Shown: positions 1-12,000 of the stretch, piece after piece
Position numbering within the stretch: the stretch's first letter is position 1
Layout of the letters: every line of letters begins with the position of its first letter
Origin: Myotis daubentonii
Lineage: Eukaryota > Chordata > Mammalia > Chiroptera > Vespertilionidae
Reading direction: 5' to 3'
DNA: 64,000 nt
NCBI RefSeq assembly: GCF_963259705.1
Contig: NC_081842.1
Coordinates: 40,017,796 to 40,081,795 of the forward strand
The notes under the pieces: model-generated
Seen by the model: the letters and a program-made list of their open reading frames with translations, nothing else
Databases searched by the model: none
Told to the model about the DNA's origin: nothing
Translations under genes and position numbers: made by a program

Positions 1-1267
1 ACTATTAATATGCAGTACTCAGAGGAAGCTACATATAAATGCTGCATGTTTTGGTCCAATTGTAAAGAACTTATTTCTTTTTAAATGTGGACTACTGCAA
101 GTTTTGGTAAGAGGCTCTCCACAATAAATGTAGATAAGATTCCACGTTACAGGATTTTGGTGAACAAAGTAGGAGACATGTTTCCACAGATAACGTTATG
201 GCTTCTCCTGATTTTATTCACAGTATGAATTTTAGCCCCAGATTTAGTAATGAAATCTAGATACCTAATCAATGTATTTTGTATTGGTGCTCAAGAGTTA
301 AATGTTTTAATAATATTGATTGTGGCTATGACTATGACTATGCTCTACTTTGAAATCAGTATAACATCATTATCAAACAAAATTGTTCTGAAACAAATTC
401 ATCTTTGGCAAGACTTTTTAAAAATCAGGCTACAGTGTTAAGATACTGGCATATGTTTTTCTGTAGATTTATTGGTGATTTGTATATATTTTGTAAAATA
501 TCTATTAACATCTTTGCAGAAGTCTCTTTGTTTTTAATCAGTTTTAAGACAATAACGGTAATGCTGCTCATGACATTTTTTAAAAAGCAAGCCATATGGA
601 AAGATATAACATTTTAAAAGCCTCCTCACCTTCTCTAAAACTCTCCTTAACTCTACATACTTTTTTTCAGAAATTCCCTATGCAGATACAAGCTTATATG
701 TGTGTATAATTGCATATCATAAACCATAGAGTGTGGAATGATGAATGATAATGTAGAAGCTTAATTTTCATACACACTTGAAAATAATATTTTTTTAAAA
801 CCCTTTGAACTAAAAAGAAAGAAAGCTGCAAAGAGAGAGAAGAGAACCTGGGCTCAGAGAGTCCATTTATGCCACCCACTCTCCCCTGGTCTGGACTTAG
901 TTAGATTTCCTCACGGGAGAAGAAAGAGGAAGGGGGGGGAGGACACTTAATTGATAATGTATTTATCCAAAAACAAGAAAAAATAATGTGTGAGACAGCA
1001 GGAATAAAGACTTGGGAGCTAAATATGATTAAAAATAAATAAATTTCCTTTTCTGCTCATCCTGCTTTGTAACTATGAATTTTCTATCCACTACAATAAC
1101 ATGATGATCTTACTTTCCATCTCCACTGAGACAGAACAGCAAGAGAAAAATGTATGCTGAGTTTCTAATTATTTCATATTTTTAGCTACCTATCCTCTAA
1201 TATAAAAATTTTGAATTGATTATATTAGAAATTTCTTTGCTATTTTATTCCATGAAAAATATTCATA
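1..1267. other. AT-rich non-coding stretch, nothing recognised
   Basis: AT-rich sequence with no convincing coding signal, repeat family or RNA gene that I can identify. The short open frames at 250-617 lack any recognisable domain and look like chance frames. Confidence 0.5.
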
Positions 1268-1528
1268 TCCTATATAATAAAAGGCTAATATGCAAATTGT
1301 CCCCTCCACCGGGAGTTTGGCCAGGGGGTGGGGCCAACAGGCCAACCGCCTGCAGCCCCTCCCCCCCGGCCAGCCCCACCCCCAATCGCCCCCGCCACCC
1401 TGATGGGGGCATGACTGGCAGGCCAACCACCACGGCCCCTCCCTCCAGTCGGCCCAGCCCAATCTGCACCAATTGGGGCGGGCTGGCCAGAACCCACCTG
1501 TGCACAAATTCATGCACTGGGCCTCTAG
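1268..1528 (+). mobile_element. Helitron, short non-autonomous (HeliBat type)
   Basis: A 261-bp rolling-circle element. It begins with TC (TCCTATATAATAAAAGGC), followed by the octamer ATGCAAAT. It ends with a GTGCAC-type hairpin (GTGCACAAATTCATGCAC) 11 bases before the terminal CTAG. The flanking bases are A (1267) and T (1529), the standard Helitron A|T target with no TSD. The interior is very GC-rich (CCCCTCC/GGGGC blocks), unlike the AT-rich flanks, and it encodes nothing convincing. Transposition would need an autonomous Helitron supplying Rep-helicase in trans. Confidence 0.93.
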
Positions 1529-2119
1529 TAAAATCATAATATATTACAGATATTTCTAGGCAGAATTTCCCTAAGAACATGTACTTCAGGAGATAGGGAT
1601 AGCAATTTTAGGTGTTACCTAACTGGTACTTAACTATTTTTTATCTTAATATATATTGAAAAAATTACTCGTGTGACAAATTATTTCATGGATATTATTA
1701 TTTAAGACAAGACACACATAAAGTATTTAAGTTTAATAATTTAACTCAACCTAAAGAAAAAGCATAAGTAAATAATAACCTATGTAAATTTTGCAAAAAA
1801 TAGAGAGAGTAATGTACATAAGACTGAAGTCTATAAAACACTAAACTAAGGTAATGGATTGGTTATACAATTTTATAAGAAGAAGGCATGGTTTAGTAGA
1901 TTAGAGCTGAACTAGAATTTGGGAAGCCTAGATTACTGCCAACTCTGAAACTGTGTAGTTGTAACATCTTGTGCAGTTTAGTCATTCTGGACCATAGTTT
2001 ATTCATCTATAAACCAAAGAGTCTAAATTAAGTGATCCTTATGCTTCTAGTTCTAAAATTCTATTATTTGGATAATAGTCTTAAAATCATTTTAGAGGTA
2101 TCAATTTATTTCAGTATTA
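1529..2119. other. Unique-looking non-coding sequence
   Basis: AT-rich sequence with no recognised gene or repeat. Confidence 0.4.
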
Positions 2120-2242
2120 ACCACATTCAACAAGTATTTAATGAGCTACTTCCATGTGCCAATGTTCTGGGTGCTTGGGGTGCATCAACGAACAAAACAG
2201 GTAAAGATTCTTGCCTTCATAGGGCTTACATTTTAGCTAACA
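2120..2242 (-). repeat. L2 LINE 3'-end fossil
   Basis: The plus strand reads like the reverse of the L2 3' end: a block resembling 'caacaagtatttaatgagc', then 'gtgccaatgttctgggtgct', then 'aacaaaacaggtaaagattc' and 'cttcatagggcttacatttta'. This matches the known L2 order in strongly diverged form. Confidence 0.7.
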
Positions 2243-2244
2243 TC

Positions 2245-2395
2245 TGGTAAGGTAGATATTATTTCCATTTTACAGTGGAAGAAGTTTAAGGTCAGATGTA
2301 GGCAACTGCCCTACATAAATTAGTAGGAAGCAGAGTTATAATTAAGACTCGGGGCTTCTGATTCAAAGATTGTGTTCTTTTCACACCGTACACAT
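2245..2395 (-). repeat. MIR SINE fossil
   Basis: The reverse MIR core is recognisable: a block like 'attatttccattttacag', a degraded 'aaggtcagatg', and a terminal 'ttctgattcaaagattgtg'. It is old and diverged. Confidence 0.6.
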
Positions 2396-2989
2396 TGTAA
2401 AGAACATAAACCAACAAGGGAACAACTTTGAGAAAAATAGAGGCTGCTGCTGAGATGACTATTAGACAATATTATCATATGCTTTTATTTGGGGTCCTTG
2501 ATGATGCTAATTTTTTTTAAGAAATGAAAACCCTGATGGAATTAAATAAGGAATAGGTCTTATGAAACAGATGGCTTAGCAAATGGTAGATTGCTCCTTT
2601 TCTTCTTGGCACCTCCTGCTGTTAGAATGTGATATGCAGGACAGTTAGGTATGTTTGACTTCTTATGTCTTAACTAGTTGATATTTCTGGAACAGATGCT
2701 GCTTCCTTATCCTGAGCTCAACAAATTCACAAGTACAATCTGCAGCATTTCCTTTTCTGCCACTCTTCTATTGTATACACTTTAATTGATTTTAATTAAA
2801 ATATTTTACATTGAAATATGGCCTAAAATGAGTCAGGAGTTTCAGGAAAAGTAACCCACAGAAATTATTGGAAGCCCCCAATTTCCCCATTAAGATGTAT
2901 GGCAATAATAACCTTTGGGCAAGTCAATATTGCATTAAATATATCTTCCAAGCAACAGAATATATTATGCAACAATAATGTGCAGACCA

Positions 2990-3660
2990 CTGGGATAGAT
3001 TTTGTAGGTGATATAAGGATGATGAGATGTAATCTTGGTCTTCAAGAATTTCACAGTATAGGAGGAGTTCAAATAAATGTACAAATCATTATAATGCAAG
3101 GTATGGTGTGGTAACTGCTATAAGGTGGGTCAAAGAAAGAGTGAGAATTCAGAGGAAGAACTCCCTTCCTCTTGGCTGGATTGGGATGCTTTGGGGCATG
3201 ATATAGCTATAATGAAAGCACCTGCTAAGATCAGGCTTTGTAGGATGATGAGGATTTCCACAACTAGAAATAATAGGGAGGACTTTCCAGATAGCATGTG
3301 CTTAAATGTGGAGGTTGGAATGCTTACAGAGAAATTACCAACTTTGACTACAATACATAAAATTTATGAAGGATCTGGATTGTAATGACCTTGCAAATCA
3401 AGGCAAGCTCTCTGAGTTTATATCAAGTTGCAACAGGGAATTATTGAAGGATTTTGTGCAATAAGATGACATGATCCATGCTTTGTTTTAGCAAGATTAG
3501 TTTCTCACAAGTTGGGTTGAGATTAGTTTCTAAGGAGTCTGGAGAGAAACAGAAGGCAGTTAGGCCAATTAGGAGGCTCTTGTTATAGTCCAAAGAAGAG
3601 ATAATGAGGGCCTAAAGTAGACATGGCACTTGTTAGAGAAAGAAGGCAATTAATAGGAGA
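2990..3660 (-). repeat. Long L2 LINE fossil
   Basis: Diverged reverse L2 sequence. Recognisable pieces are 'atcttggtcttcaagaattt', 'tgcaaggtatggtgtggtaa', the block around 3430-3480 matching 'ttgtgcaataagatgacatg', and 'aattaggaggctcttgttat'. It is frame-broken throughout, and the open frame at 3125-3385 lies within it. Confidence 0.6.
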
Positions 3661-3661
3661 G

Positions 3662-5694
3662 ATTTTGAGGAGGTATTCACTATTATTTCTCCACTAAGAG
3701 GGGAAAAGTCTGTACCTTTTATAATTACAAGCTTAGACTTGAGCAAAGTTACTAGGGACCTTAAGTAACTAAATCACTAAGACAGCAGCCATATGGTTTG
3801 ATTAACTTTCTTTCCCCTAATTTCATAAATTACTAAATAATTTTATATTTATATAAAAATGAACATCCTAAACCCTTTTTACATGGTAAATCCAAATGAT
3901 TTGAGGATCTCTTGAGCATTAAATTATTATTTAAGCACAGCCTCAAAGGTAAAAAACTAAAGCAGAATTCAAAATTAACATTCTTTAAAATATATCATGT
4001 TATGTAATATATAAGGTGCCCTCTGATTCTTCACTGTGATTATATATGAGTATGCAGTGTCATAAAAAGCAGGTCTTATTAAATATTAATAGATTTTCCT
4101 TTAGCCAATCTTCTATCCAACAGAATTAATACAAATATATTAAAAATAAACTGAATTTTCTTATAGTATGTGTCATCCAAGGTTTCTTTTAAAAGCAAAT
4201 TTCTATCTTTTAGAACTAAATCTCTAACTAAATGCAAATACATAAATAAAAATTGTGTATGGAATGATATGGAATGAAACTCAACATGGGAAATAATTTA
4301 TTCTTCCTTTTGGGTTCTGACACAACACCATGGAATCAATACAGCCAGGCAGAAAAGTGGGGAGTGGTCTGCTATTGCCTAGATCCTATGAAAAGGTCAA
4401 ATCGGGCCCATATCCTACTAACTCATGCTACAGTCCATCCCAAAAATTCCAGTCACCACAGAGAAGAAACCACTTTTGCAACCCTGAACTCTAATGTTGT
4501 ACCATATTTTAGGGTTGGCCAAATATAATTATTCACTCTCCTTGGGACACCCTTCTGAATTCCCCATAAATACTTCTTCTCACATCTTCATGATGCACCT
4601 AATCTTCCCAACTCTAAGCCCCATGATACCCTATCTGAGCCATGTTTTTATGTTTGCCATTTTCTAGTTTTTTAATATTATTTTAACTATAGGTCATCTC
4701 CCTATAAAACTGTAAGTTTCCTGTGGGCAGAGTCAAAGTCTTGTTTTCACAGTCTCCAGTTACCTTTTTCCAGAGATACCACACAAGAGGAGCTGGTGAA
4801 CAAATGTCTAAGCCTTTACTTGACAAAGAGCACTCCATTGGTCCATTAAAAAAACAACAACAAAAAGCTAGAAGATTCTTTAAAATTGACCAACTTCGTT
4901 ATATAAAACTGAAGGAAATTTCCTAGGTCTCAGTGTCAATTACCATCACCCATATCTAGCTCAGACTGTATAAACATTTCTCAAATATGATCAAGACTGG
5001 GTTTTTTTCATGTGATTCTTCCTCTCCTCATTTTTTCCCCTCCCAGGACTCCACTTCAATTTTTAGAATGAGTAATGAAATATAGTCCAAGAATTTTCTT
5101 TTTTTCAAATTGGAGTTTTCTTTTTAGATGAGTTTGTTTTTCCTTTCTTAGCATTTCTTCCCCTGCCTTTATCACAATAACCTTTCCCCTTTCAAAGATC
5201 TCTGCCCTCTTGGGAAGCAATCATTGTATTGTGAACGATAAATGGGAAATAATGGTATTATATTGTATTGTGGAGCTTCTGCTCTAATTTTTATTTCTTA
5301 GGAACTGAACATACAGTGGGACTCTCTCTGGCTCTTAACAGTGGTTGCTGTGTTAATCCCAGCAAAGTGCTATAGGCTTCCATCTTATCCATTATAAATC
5401 GGTTTGTTTAACACTTTATACTTAGTGTCTTGAGCCTAGTGTAATTGCACAGAAATTTCCAGATGGTGTGGATGATAGATGGACTGCCACCATTTAGTTT
5501 CCTATACTCTGACCCAAGGCTTTTAACTAGTTTGCCAGTTGCTCTCAGATTCTTGCCGTTGGCCACACTGGGGATTATAACAAAGAAGCACATCCTAAAT
5601 CCTCTTTACATTATGAATTTAGTGAGTACAGGTGACATGTTAAAATAATAAACCAAAAATTAGAAATAAAAAAAAATTAAGTCTGGCTAAGCGC
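3662..5694. other. Non-coding stretch, no clear repeat
   Basis: No gene recognised. An 84-codon frame at 4274-4528 has mixed composition but no domain, so I do not call it. A weak L2-like patch may exist at about 4700-4745 (gtaagtttcctgtgggcag). Confidence 0.35.
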
Positions 5695-5889
5695 CATGGT
5701 CGGCAAACTGCGGCTCGCGAGCCACATGCGGTTCTTTGGCCCCTTGAGTGTGGCTCTTCCACAAAATACCACGTGCGATTGAAACTTCGTGGCCCATGCG
5801 CAGAAGTTGGTTTTCGGCCTGGGTGAGTCTATTTTGAAGAAGTACTGTTGATATTTGGCTCTGTTGACTAATGAGTTTGCCGACCACTG
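5695..5889. mobile_element. Short non-autonomous hAT element
   Basis: About 195 bp with terminal inverted repeats: CATGGTCGGCAAACTGCGGC at the left, and the inverse GAGTTTGCCGACCACTG at the right. The 'gcggctcgcgagccacatgcgg' type sub-terminal sequence is typical of abundant short hAT elements in mammals and bats. A clean 8-bp TSD is not visible, so the copy is moderately old. It has no coding capacity. Confidence 0.75.
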
Positions 5890-6972
5890 GAGGCAAGGCG
5901 TTACCTAATCCAGCAGCTGTTTTTCCTCACAGCTCATTACATCACTGAGAAAATTTTCAAGGTATAGGAAATGTTCTTCAAAGCTTGAATTACTTGCAGT
6001 TTCCATCTTTCAACTCAAAGAGTTGTTAAAGCATTATCCAGTTCTACTGGACCATTATCTGAAGGTTCAAATTATCTGTATTTATGCATGACCTTGTAAT
6101 TTCTATGGGACCTTTCTATACATTGATGAAATGTTTCAACTATGTGTTGATTTGTTCTCAAATCTTTTCCATGAAAGGCATCAGAGTCGTCATGGTTCTC
6201 ACTTTAAAGTTGAAGACATAAGACAAAGCATTAAATAACTCACAATAGTTCTTACCATAGGTAAGTAATAACAGCGCTGAATAGGTAGGCAGGGGCTAGT
6301 CTCACTTGTTAATCTACCATTGTTGTTTTTTACTTAATTTTTATATCTCAGTTCCTGTAGCCATTCTCTTCTTTCTCCTCTGTACAAACCCAAAGGTGGG
6401 ACTCAGCCCAATTTCCTTGATTACTCCTCCAAACTACTCACTCACAGTATGTTTCTGTGGTAGTCTTGAACAAAGGTTTGGACTTACCAGAACAGTGGTG
6501 AGTTCAACATGTTACTATGCTCAGTGAACCAAGTCCCCTAGAGTTGGGGACTAAGGGGATTTCCAAAGAGCAACACAAACAATTTTGATTGGATTATTAG
6601 TCACATGGAGTATTAACTGCCCCAAAGCTGAAATTTTCTAATTCCCTTCAGAGTCTGTAGTCTCCTACCATGTGGTTCAGCAGCCTTTTCCACCAAAACA
6701 GGCACCATTATCTGCCTCCCCGCCCCCCCTTTTTTTTCTTTTTGCTCACCAACACCCAGAAATACCTATTCATTTCTTATTTATGCTTTCCCTTGGCGCC
6801 TCACTTTCCTCCTGACAAGGCTGTTTATGAAGATATTTTTCTAAACAAAGCAGTTCTCTTCACAATAGGAATTCTTATAACAGTTAGTAAAATATTATTT
6901 TCTTTGTTACATTTACATAATGTGTTTTTAGCATCACAAAAATATGGATTCAAATATATTCTTAATCTGTTT
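5890..6972. other. Non-coding stretch, nothing recognised
   Basis: No recognisable gene or repeat. The short frames at 6306-6527 and 6670-6978 show no domain. Confidence 0.35.
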
Positions 6973-7085
6973 CACTAATATTTATTGAGCTCTGGGTAGG
7001 GGTTTTCAGGAAATTCAGGGGACTCAATCATGGATCCTGCCCTAGAGAAGTTTAGCTCTTTTTGGTCACTACAAATACAAGATCA
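6973..7085 (-). repeat. L2 fossil
   Basis: Diverged reverse L2 3' end: 'aatatttattgagctctggg', then 'gatcctgccctagagaag'. Short and old. Confidence 0.5.
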
Positions 7086-7994
7086 AAAGGGATAAATGAT
7101 ATGAGTAGTCAAGATGAAGTATAGTGAGCATTTATTTAAATTTAGATGAGCCCTATTTGAAAAGTCCCAGAGAAATGTTTCCAAAAGTTACCAATTTTAT
7201 GTTCAATTTTGAAATAGCTGTTTAACCAGAAAGACTAGCAATACAAGGGCAAGAACTAAAGGTCATGTCTCTTTCAGGGATTTTACAAATCGTTATGACT
7301 TTGACCTTTACTGAGTACTAGCAGATGGTTTATAAAGAACTGAAGCTTTGCCATCTACAAATTCCATGCAATTCCTGGGTCACTTTAAGCATGCAACTAA
7401 GTCAAAATAATGATAGTTTAGGCAAAATGTATATATTACCCCCAAAAAGGCAAATATACCCACAAGAAAATTGTTAACTTATAAAAATTATTAAATATAA
7501 AAATGTATGATTAGGTTTTATATTTCATTAGGTAATTTGATTTTTCCCATTATTTTGGCAGAAGAATGACCAAATAAAATCATTCTGCTAAATTAAGAGA
7601 ATACCAAAAGGAGAAAAACAAGTCTCTGTAATCAACCTTAAGTAGATAACAATAGCCTCTGATTACAGGGCAGAAAAGATGCATCCTTGTGAAGCCTACT
7701 AGGGCAAGTTAGGTCATTAATCTTCTGACTCATGAAATAACATATCTATATAACTTGGTATCACTGATGTTAACGGTTCTATGCAGATGTCAAAAGAAGA
7801 TTCTAGATTTATTTCAGATATTGGATTCATTTTTTCCAAAGTCATCAGCTATTGGCTTTTAGATTCTTTTACATACAGAAGATTTCAGAAATAGAGGGAT
7901 TTTAGAGGTAAACTTTTCACTAATGAAAACAGGCATCTCTGCTACTATAACAACTCTAGCTGGTGGTAAATTAACATAAACACTTTCAACATTA

Positions 7995-8098
7995 AATATG
8001 TTTATTAAGTGCCTACCCTACACCATCACTGTACAAGGGCTTGGTTGGACTTTAAGAAACCAGATGCTCCCCACCCTCCCAGAGTTCATTATACTAAA
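7995..8098 (-). repeat. L2 fossil
   Basis: Diverged reverse L2 3' end: 'atgtttattaagtgcctac', followed by 'cccagagttcattatacta'. Confidence 0.5.
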
Positions 8099-8705
8099 GA
8101 GGGGACTATTTATACTAAGCAGTCCCATTTCTGTTTTGAATAACTATAAATATCAATTTTTTCTTTTATTGAACTAATATCTGTCTCCTTAAAACTTTTA
8201 TCTAAGTTCTGCCTTCTAGAACCATGAAAAATAAATTGAATCTGTCATAAACCTTATTCTACAGGCAGAAGAGGCCTTTGAAAGATTACTTCATCAAAGT
8301 CACTAAAAATATATTAGTAGGACCAAATATAGGATCCTGCCGCATACCATTAATAAAACCTTCTTAGTTAACATCATTTTCAACATATTTTTTTTACAGA
8401 ACATGTTCATTGGTGAAAAAAAACTTAACAGTAAAAGAAATGTTAAGAAAGATCGCATGTTCATTTCATGCAAGTGTTTATTTCAACACTTGCTTTTTAC
8501 TTAACTAATGCTTATACAAGAGTGTGTAGAAATATAGGGACATTTGTAGAATAGAATATTACTAGTGAGAGAAGAACTCTAGAGAGATTAAATACATAAG
8601 TTTATCTCCATTCCCTCACAAAATCCCACTTCAATACGGATAAACATATTTATCTCATAGGCACTTGGCAATTGTTTAAATTTCAAGATCCTGCTTATTA
8701 CTTAG

Positions 8706-8897
8706 CAGCGGTTCTCAACCTGTGGGTCGAGACCACTGAAAATACATCTTGCATATCAGATATTTACATTACGATTCATAACAGTAGCAAAATTACAGTT
8801 ATGAAGTAGCAATGAAAATAATTTTATGGTTGGGGGACACCACAACATGAGGAACTGTATTAAAGGGTCACGGCATTAGGAAGGTTGAGAACCACTG
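8706..8897. mobile_element. Short non-autonomous hAT element
   Basis: 192 bp with inverted termini CAGCGGTTCTCAACCTGTGG at the left and GGTTGAGAACCACTG at the right, and a diagnostic interior of the 'gtgggtcgagaccac' type. This is a common mammalian hAT architecture. A clean TSD is not apparent. Confidence 0.8.
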
Positions 8898-9314
8898 AGG
8901 GAGATACAGTTCATGTGGACACATTTATCTTTGGCTCACTTTTGTTTCATATGGGAAATCTATTTTTCTGATATCTAGATGGAAGAAAATTAGTCTGTCA
9001 ACTGAGGTGAATAATGCCTTACATAAAGGACAAGTCAATCCTGAATAGCTGTAAAATTCCATTGTTGCACTTCATTTCCTCATAGAACATTTCAGGGAAA
9101 TGAATGGAAATTAGCTCAAAGGGCTCCAACAGCTTATCACATTTTTGGCATTTAATAAAAACATATAAATAGGAGAGCAAACCGTACTTTAAATTTTGGG
9201 ATATTTTTGCAAAACTGACCAGAATTCTATACCAAAAATATTGAACAGAAAACAAGTTTAGAACCAAGAATGTCAATAATAAGCCCATAATCCAACACTT
9301 TTTTTATCTTTTAT

Positions 9315-9560
9315 TTTGAGAGTACTTTATTAAAGCTGAGAACAGTGAAACAAGGAAGGGCTTAGAATAGAAGAAGCAACAGGAAAGAGAAAAATGGAGC
9401 TGCTTTGGGTCTCTAGAAATGCCATAATCAAACTTTTTAAAGCTGTCCTTCCTGTGTCCATTGGTAGGACAACTTTAACAAGTTGGGTTATGGTGTTTGT
9501 AGAGAGCCAAAGCAGCTCTGTCTAGTCTCTCTCCTATTGCTCCTTCTATTAATGGACAGT
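9315..9560 (-). mobile_element. Endogenous retrovirus LTR fragment
   Basis: It shares an extended diverged match with the complete LTR at 31079-32014: 'ttattaaagctgagaacagtg', then 'ggaagggctt', 'gaagcaacaggaaagag', and 'ctgctttgggtctctagaaa'. In minus orientation this brings an AATAAA-type signal near the LTR 3' end. It is truncated on both sides and non-coding. Confidence 0.6.
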
Positions 9561-9569
9561 CACTAGGGG

Positions 9570-9800
9570 GGCGGGGGGGTGAGTGCATGTGCTGGGAGGT
9601 GACAGTGGTCGAGGAGAGGTCAATGAAGGAAAGGAATAATACTGTAATAGCTATGTATGGGCCAGCGGGGGGGTGGTACTTGAAATATCAGGGGGACCAC
9701 TCTATAAAGTATATGATTGTCTAACCACTATGTTGTGCACCTGAAACTAATACAGAATAATACTGAATGTGAACTCTGAGAAAAAAACAAACAAACAAGG
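9570..9800 (+). mobile_element. L1 3'-end fragment
   Basis: G-rich 3' UTR tract, then 'gtatatgattgtctaacc', 'actatgttgtgcacctgaaa' and 'aataatactgaatgtgaact', ending in an A-rich tail (aaaaaaacaaacaaacaa). This arrangement is typical of a 5'-truncated L1 3' terminus. It sits between two LTR-like blocks. Confidence 0.6.
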
Positions 9801-10090
9801 AAATGTGTACGTGACCAACAGCACATATTCCAGGAAGACCTTCCCAACACAACTAGACAAAAGGAGGTGGAGACAGCTAGAAAGGTCCCCAGCACACTTT
9901 CTGAATAACCCAATATGAATCAATAAGACCTAGGTGATGTTCAGGTAAGAATGTTAACCCCATAGTACTCAACCAATGAGGAACCAGGGAAGAGACTCTT
10001 GTGCACTAGGGATAAATTGCTTGAGGTAACCACTCAGGTGTGCCTGTTCAACCAGACACCAGATCCTGCAAGAAAGCCATTAAAAGTTTC
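9801..10090. other. Possible LTR-derived sequence
   Basis: The non-coding stretch contains 'caaccaatgaggaaccaggg' and a terminal 'gccattaaaagtttc', reminiscent of U3/R parts of gammaretroviral-type LTRs. Ends and orientation are not resolved. Low confidence. Confidence 0.3.
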
Positions 10091-10238
10091 ACTTTTTTTT
10101 TAATTTGAAAGCAATGCACAATTTATTTTAAATTCTACTAGATTTTTAAAGGCTTATCTTTTTACAGTCACAAATGATTTTCCTTCATATGTAAATTGGA
10201 AAAGTAAAAGTACCTATTTTGTTACCACCAATAAATAA

Positions 10239-10239
10239 G

Positions 10240-10313
<74 letters not shown>

Positions 10314-10325
10314 AAGAAAGAAAAA

Positions 10326-10397
<72 letters not shown>

Positions 10398-10470
10398 AAA
10401 GAAGGAAGGAAGGAAGGAAGGAAGGAAGGAAGGAAGGAAGGAAGGAAGGAAGGAAGGAAGGAAGGAAGGG
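10239..10470. repeat. Compound purine microsatellite
   Basis: An uninterrupted all-purine strand of about 230 bp. It runs through (GAAA)n, (GA)n at about 10260-10308, (GAAA)n again, and (GGAA)n from about 10400 to 10470. The open frames across it (Lys/Arg/Glu and Ser/Phe/Leu repeats) are artefacts of the simple repeat. Confidence 0.98.
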
Positions 10471-10721
10471 TTGTCCTTCCTAAACCTCTGGTGGAAAGGC
10501 CTATTTTTACTTTATGAGTTGCTACAAAGATGCAAAATCTAAATGTCATAGACTTAGTCCACTAAAAACTTTGCATATACAGTTTTAAATAGAATTTTAA
10601 TATGAAGTTTTCTGTAAGAGTTTAGTTCAACTTAGATGTAGCTAAATTGCATTCTTCCATTTCATTAATAAAAAAATACTAGTACGTTCAGGATCTCCTC
10701 AATTCATTAATTAATACATTC

Positions 10722-11216
10722 TGTATCAGTCAGGGCTCTCTAAAGAAATAGAATCAAGATGACATATATAAATATATGTGGTGAGACTGTTTTGAGGAAT
10801 TGGCTCACATGATTGTGGGGGTGGTTAAGTCTGAAATGTATAGGGCAAGCTGGCCAGCTGGAGACTCAAAACAGAGTTGAAGTTGCAGGTTTGAGTCTGA
10901 AATTTGTAGGACAAGCCAGCAGGCTGGAAACTCAAGCAGGGTTTCTGTCACAGTCTTTAGGAAGAATTCATTCTTTTCCAGAAAACCTCTGATTTTGCTC
11001 CTGAGACCTTCAGCTGATTGAATGAAGCCCATTCATATATGGAGGATAAAATTACAACTAATTTATAATCAGCAGACTATGCTTTACTCAGAGTCAACTA
11101 ATTACAAATGTTAATCACATTACTAAATGCCTTACAGCAACATCTAGACTAGTATTTGACAAAACCACTGGGGACCACAGCCTAGCCAAGTTAACACATA
11201 AAATTAATCATTGCAC
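10722..11216 (+). mobile_element. Solo LTR, MLT2 type (ERV-L)
   Basis: Starts TGTATCAGTCAGGGCTCTC and ends in an 'aattaatcattgcaca' block, giving TG...CA bounds of about 495 bp. Internal landmarks are 'ggaattggctcacatgattg', 'aagctggccagctggagact' (partly duplicated), 'gctgattgaatgaagcccat' and 'agccaagttaacacataaaa'. These match my memory of MLT2 LTRs of the ERV-L family. Old, non-coding. Confidence 0.75.
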
Positions 11217-11221
11217 ATTGA

Positions 11222-12000
11222 GTCAGTAAATATTTATTGAGCACTTCCTAAGGGCCTAGTTCTAGTCCAGACATAGACTTTACCCTCAAGGCAATCACAT
11301 TATCATAAGGAAGACAAATAAGTAAATCAACAATTACAGGGCAGTATGGAAAGTGCCGTGCTAAGGTGCTAAAGAGACAAGATTAAGGGCATCAAATTCA
11401 ATCACACTGATTTTTTTACAACCATTAGAAGAAAGGTAATGATTGGGCCAAATTTTAAAAGATGAGGAAGAGCTACTGAACTAGGCAGGAGAAGGGGGAA
11501 GAGGTACAAAGTCATAGGCAAGTGATGAGTGTTAAAAATAAGATGCTTGTGCATTTGATTTGTCTAGAGCAGAGGATGCAGGTGCCACCAAGGCATCAAA
11601 ATGAGCTCAATGAGTGGTCAGATGCCAGACCCCAAGCCATGTAATCAGAACTGTATCCTGAAAGCTATGAAAATTCATTTAAAAGGAGCTATACAATAAA
11701 ATCAGCTTATCAGAAAGGCTAAGATAGGACTCGGGTCAGTGTTGGGAGAGTGGGGGTGAAAAGACTTAAAGCAGAGACCAGTTTGGAAAGTAGCAAGAGA
11801 TAACTGAGAAACTGGGGAGACCTGTAGCAGTAGAATAAAAGGAGCAGAGAGATTAGATTTTACCAGGAAAAATAAATAGGATTTAGTGAATAGCCGATGT
11901 GAGCTGAGAGAGATGGAAGCATAAGGTAATGACTTCAGGTTTGGGGTTTGGGTAAATAGGAACATGCTGGTGCCATATCAAATTATTGGTTTAAGAGGAA
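11222..12000 (-). repeat. Long L2 LINE fossil
   Basis: Begins with the reverse L2 3' end (gtaaatatttattgagcact) and continues through L2-like landmarks: 'cagtatggaaagtgccgtgc', 'catgtaatcagaactgtatc', 'gcagtagaataaaaggagc', 'gacttcaggtttggggtt'. About 780 bp, unusually continuous for an L2 fossil, with no intact frame. Confidence 0.65.

Noticed and set aside
1216..1580. Overlapping frames of about 105 codons on both strands
   Set aside because: All lie over the GC-rich interior of a 261-bp Helitron, and the same DNA is open in several frames.
4274..4528. 84-codon frame with mixed amino-acid content
   Set aside because: No recognisable domain, no splice sites judged convincing and no neighbour support. 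Probably chance.
5687..5897. 8-bp TSD for the hAT at 5.7 kb
   Set aside because: The flanking octamers do not match at the inferred ends. A shifted 9-mer match (ggctaagcg / ggcaaggcg) would require wrong termini.
10214..10549. Lys/Arg/Glu-rich and Ser/Phe/Leu-rich frames
   Set aside because: Translations of a purine microsatellite.
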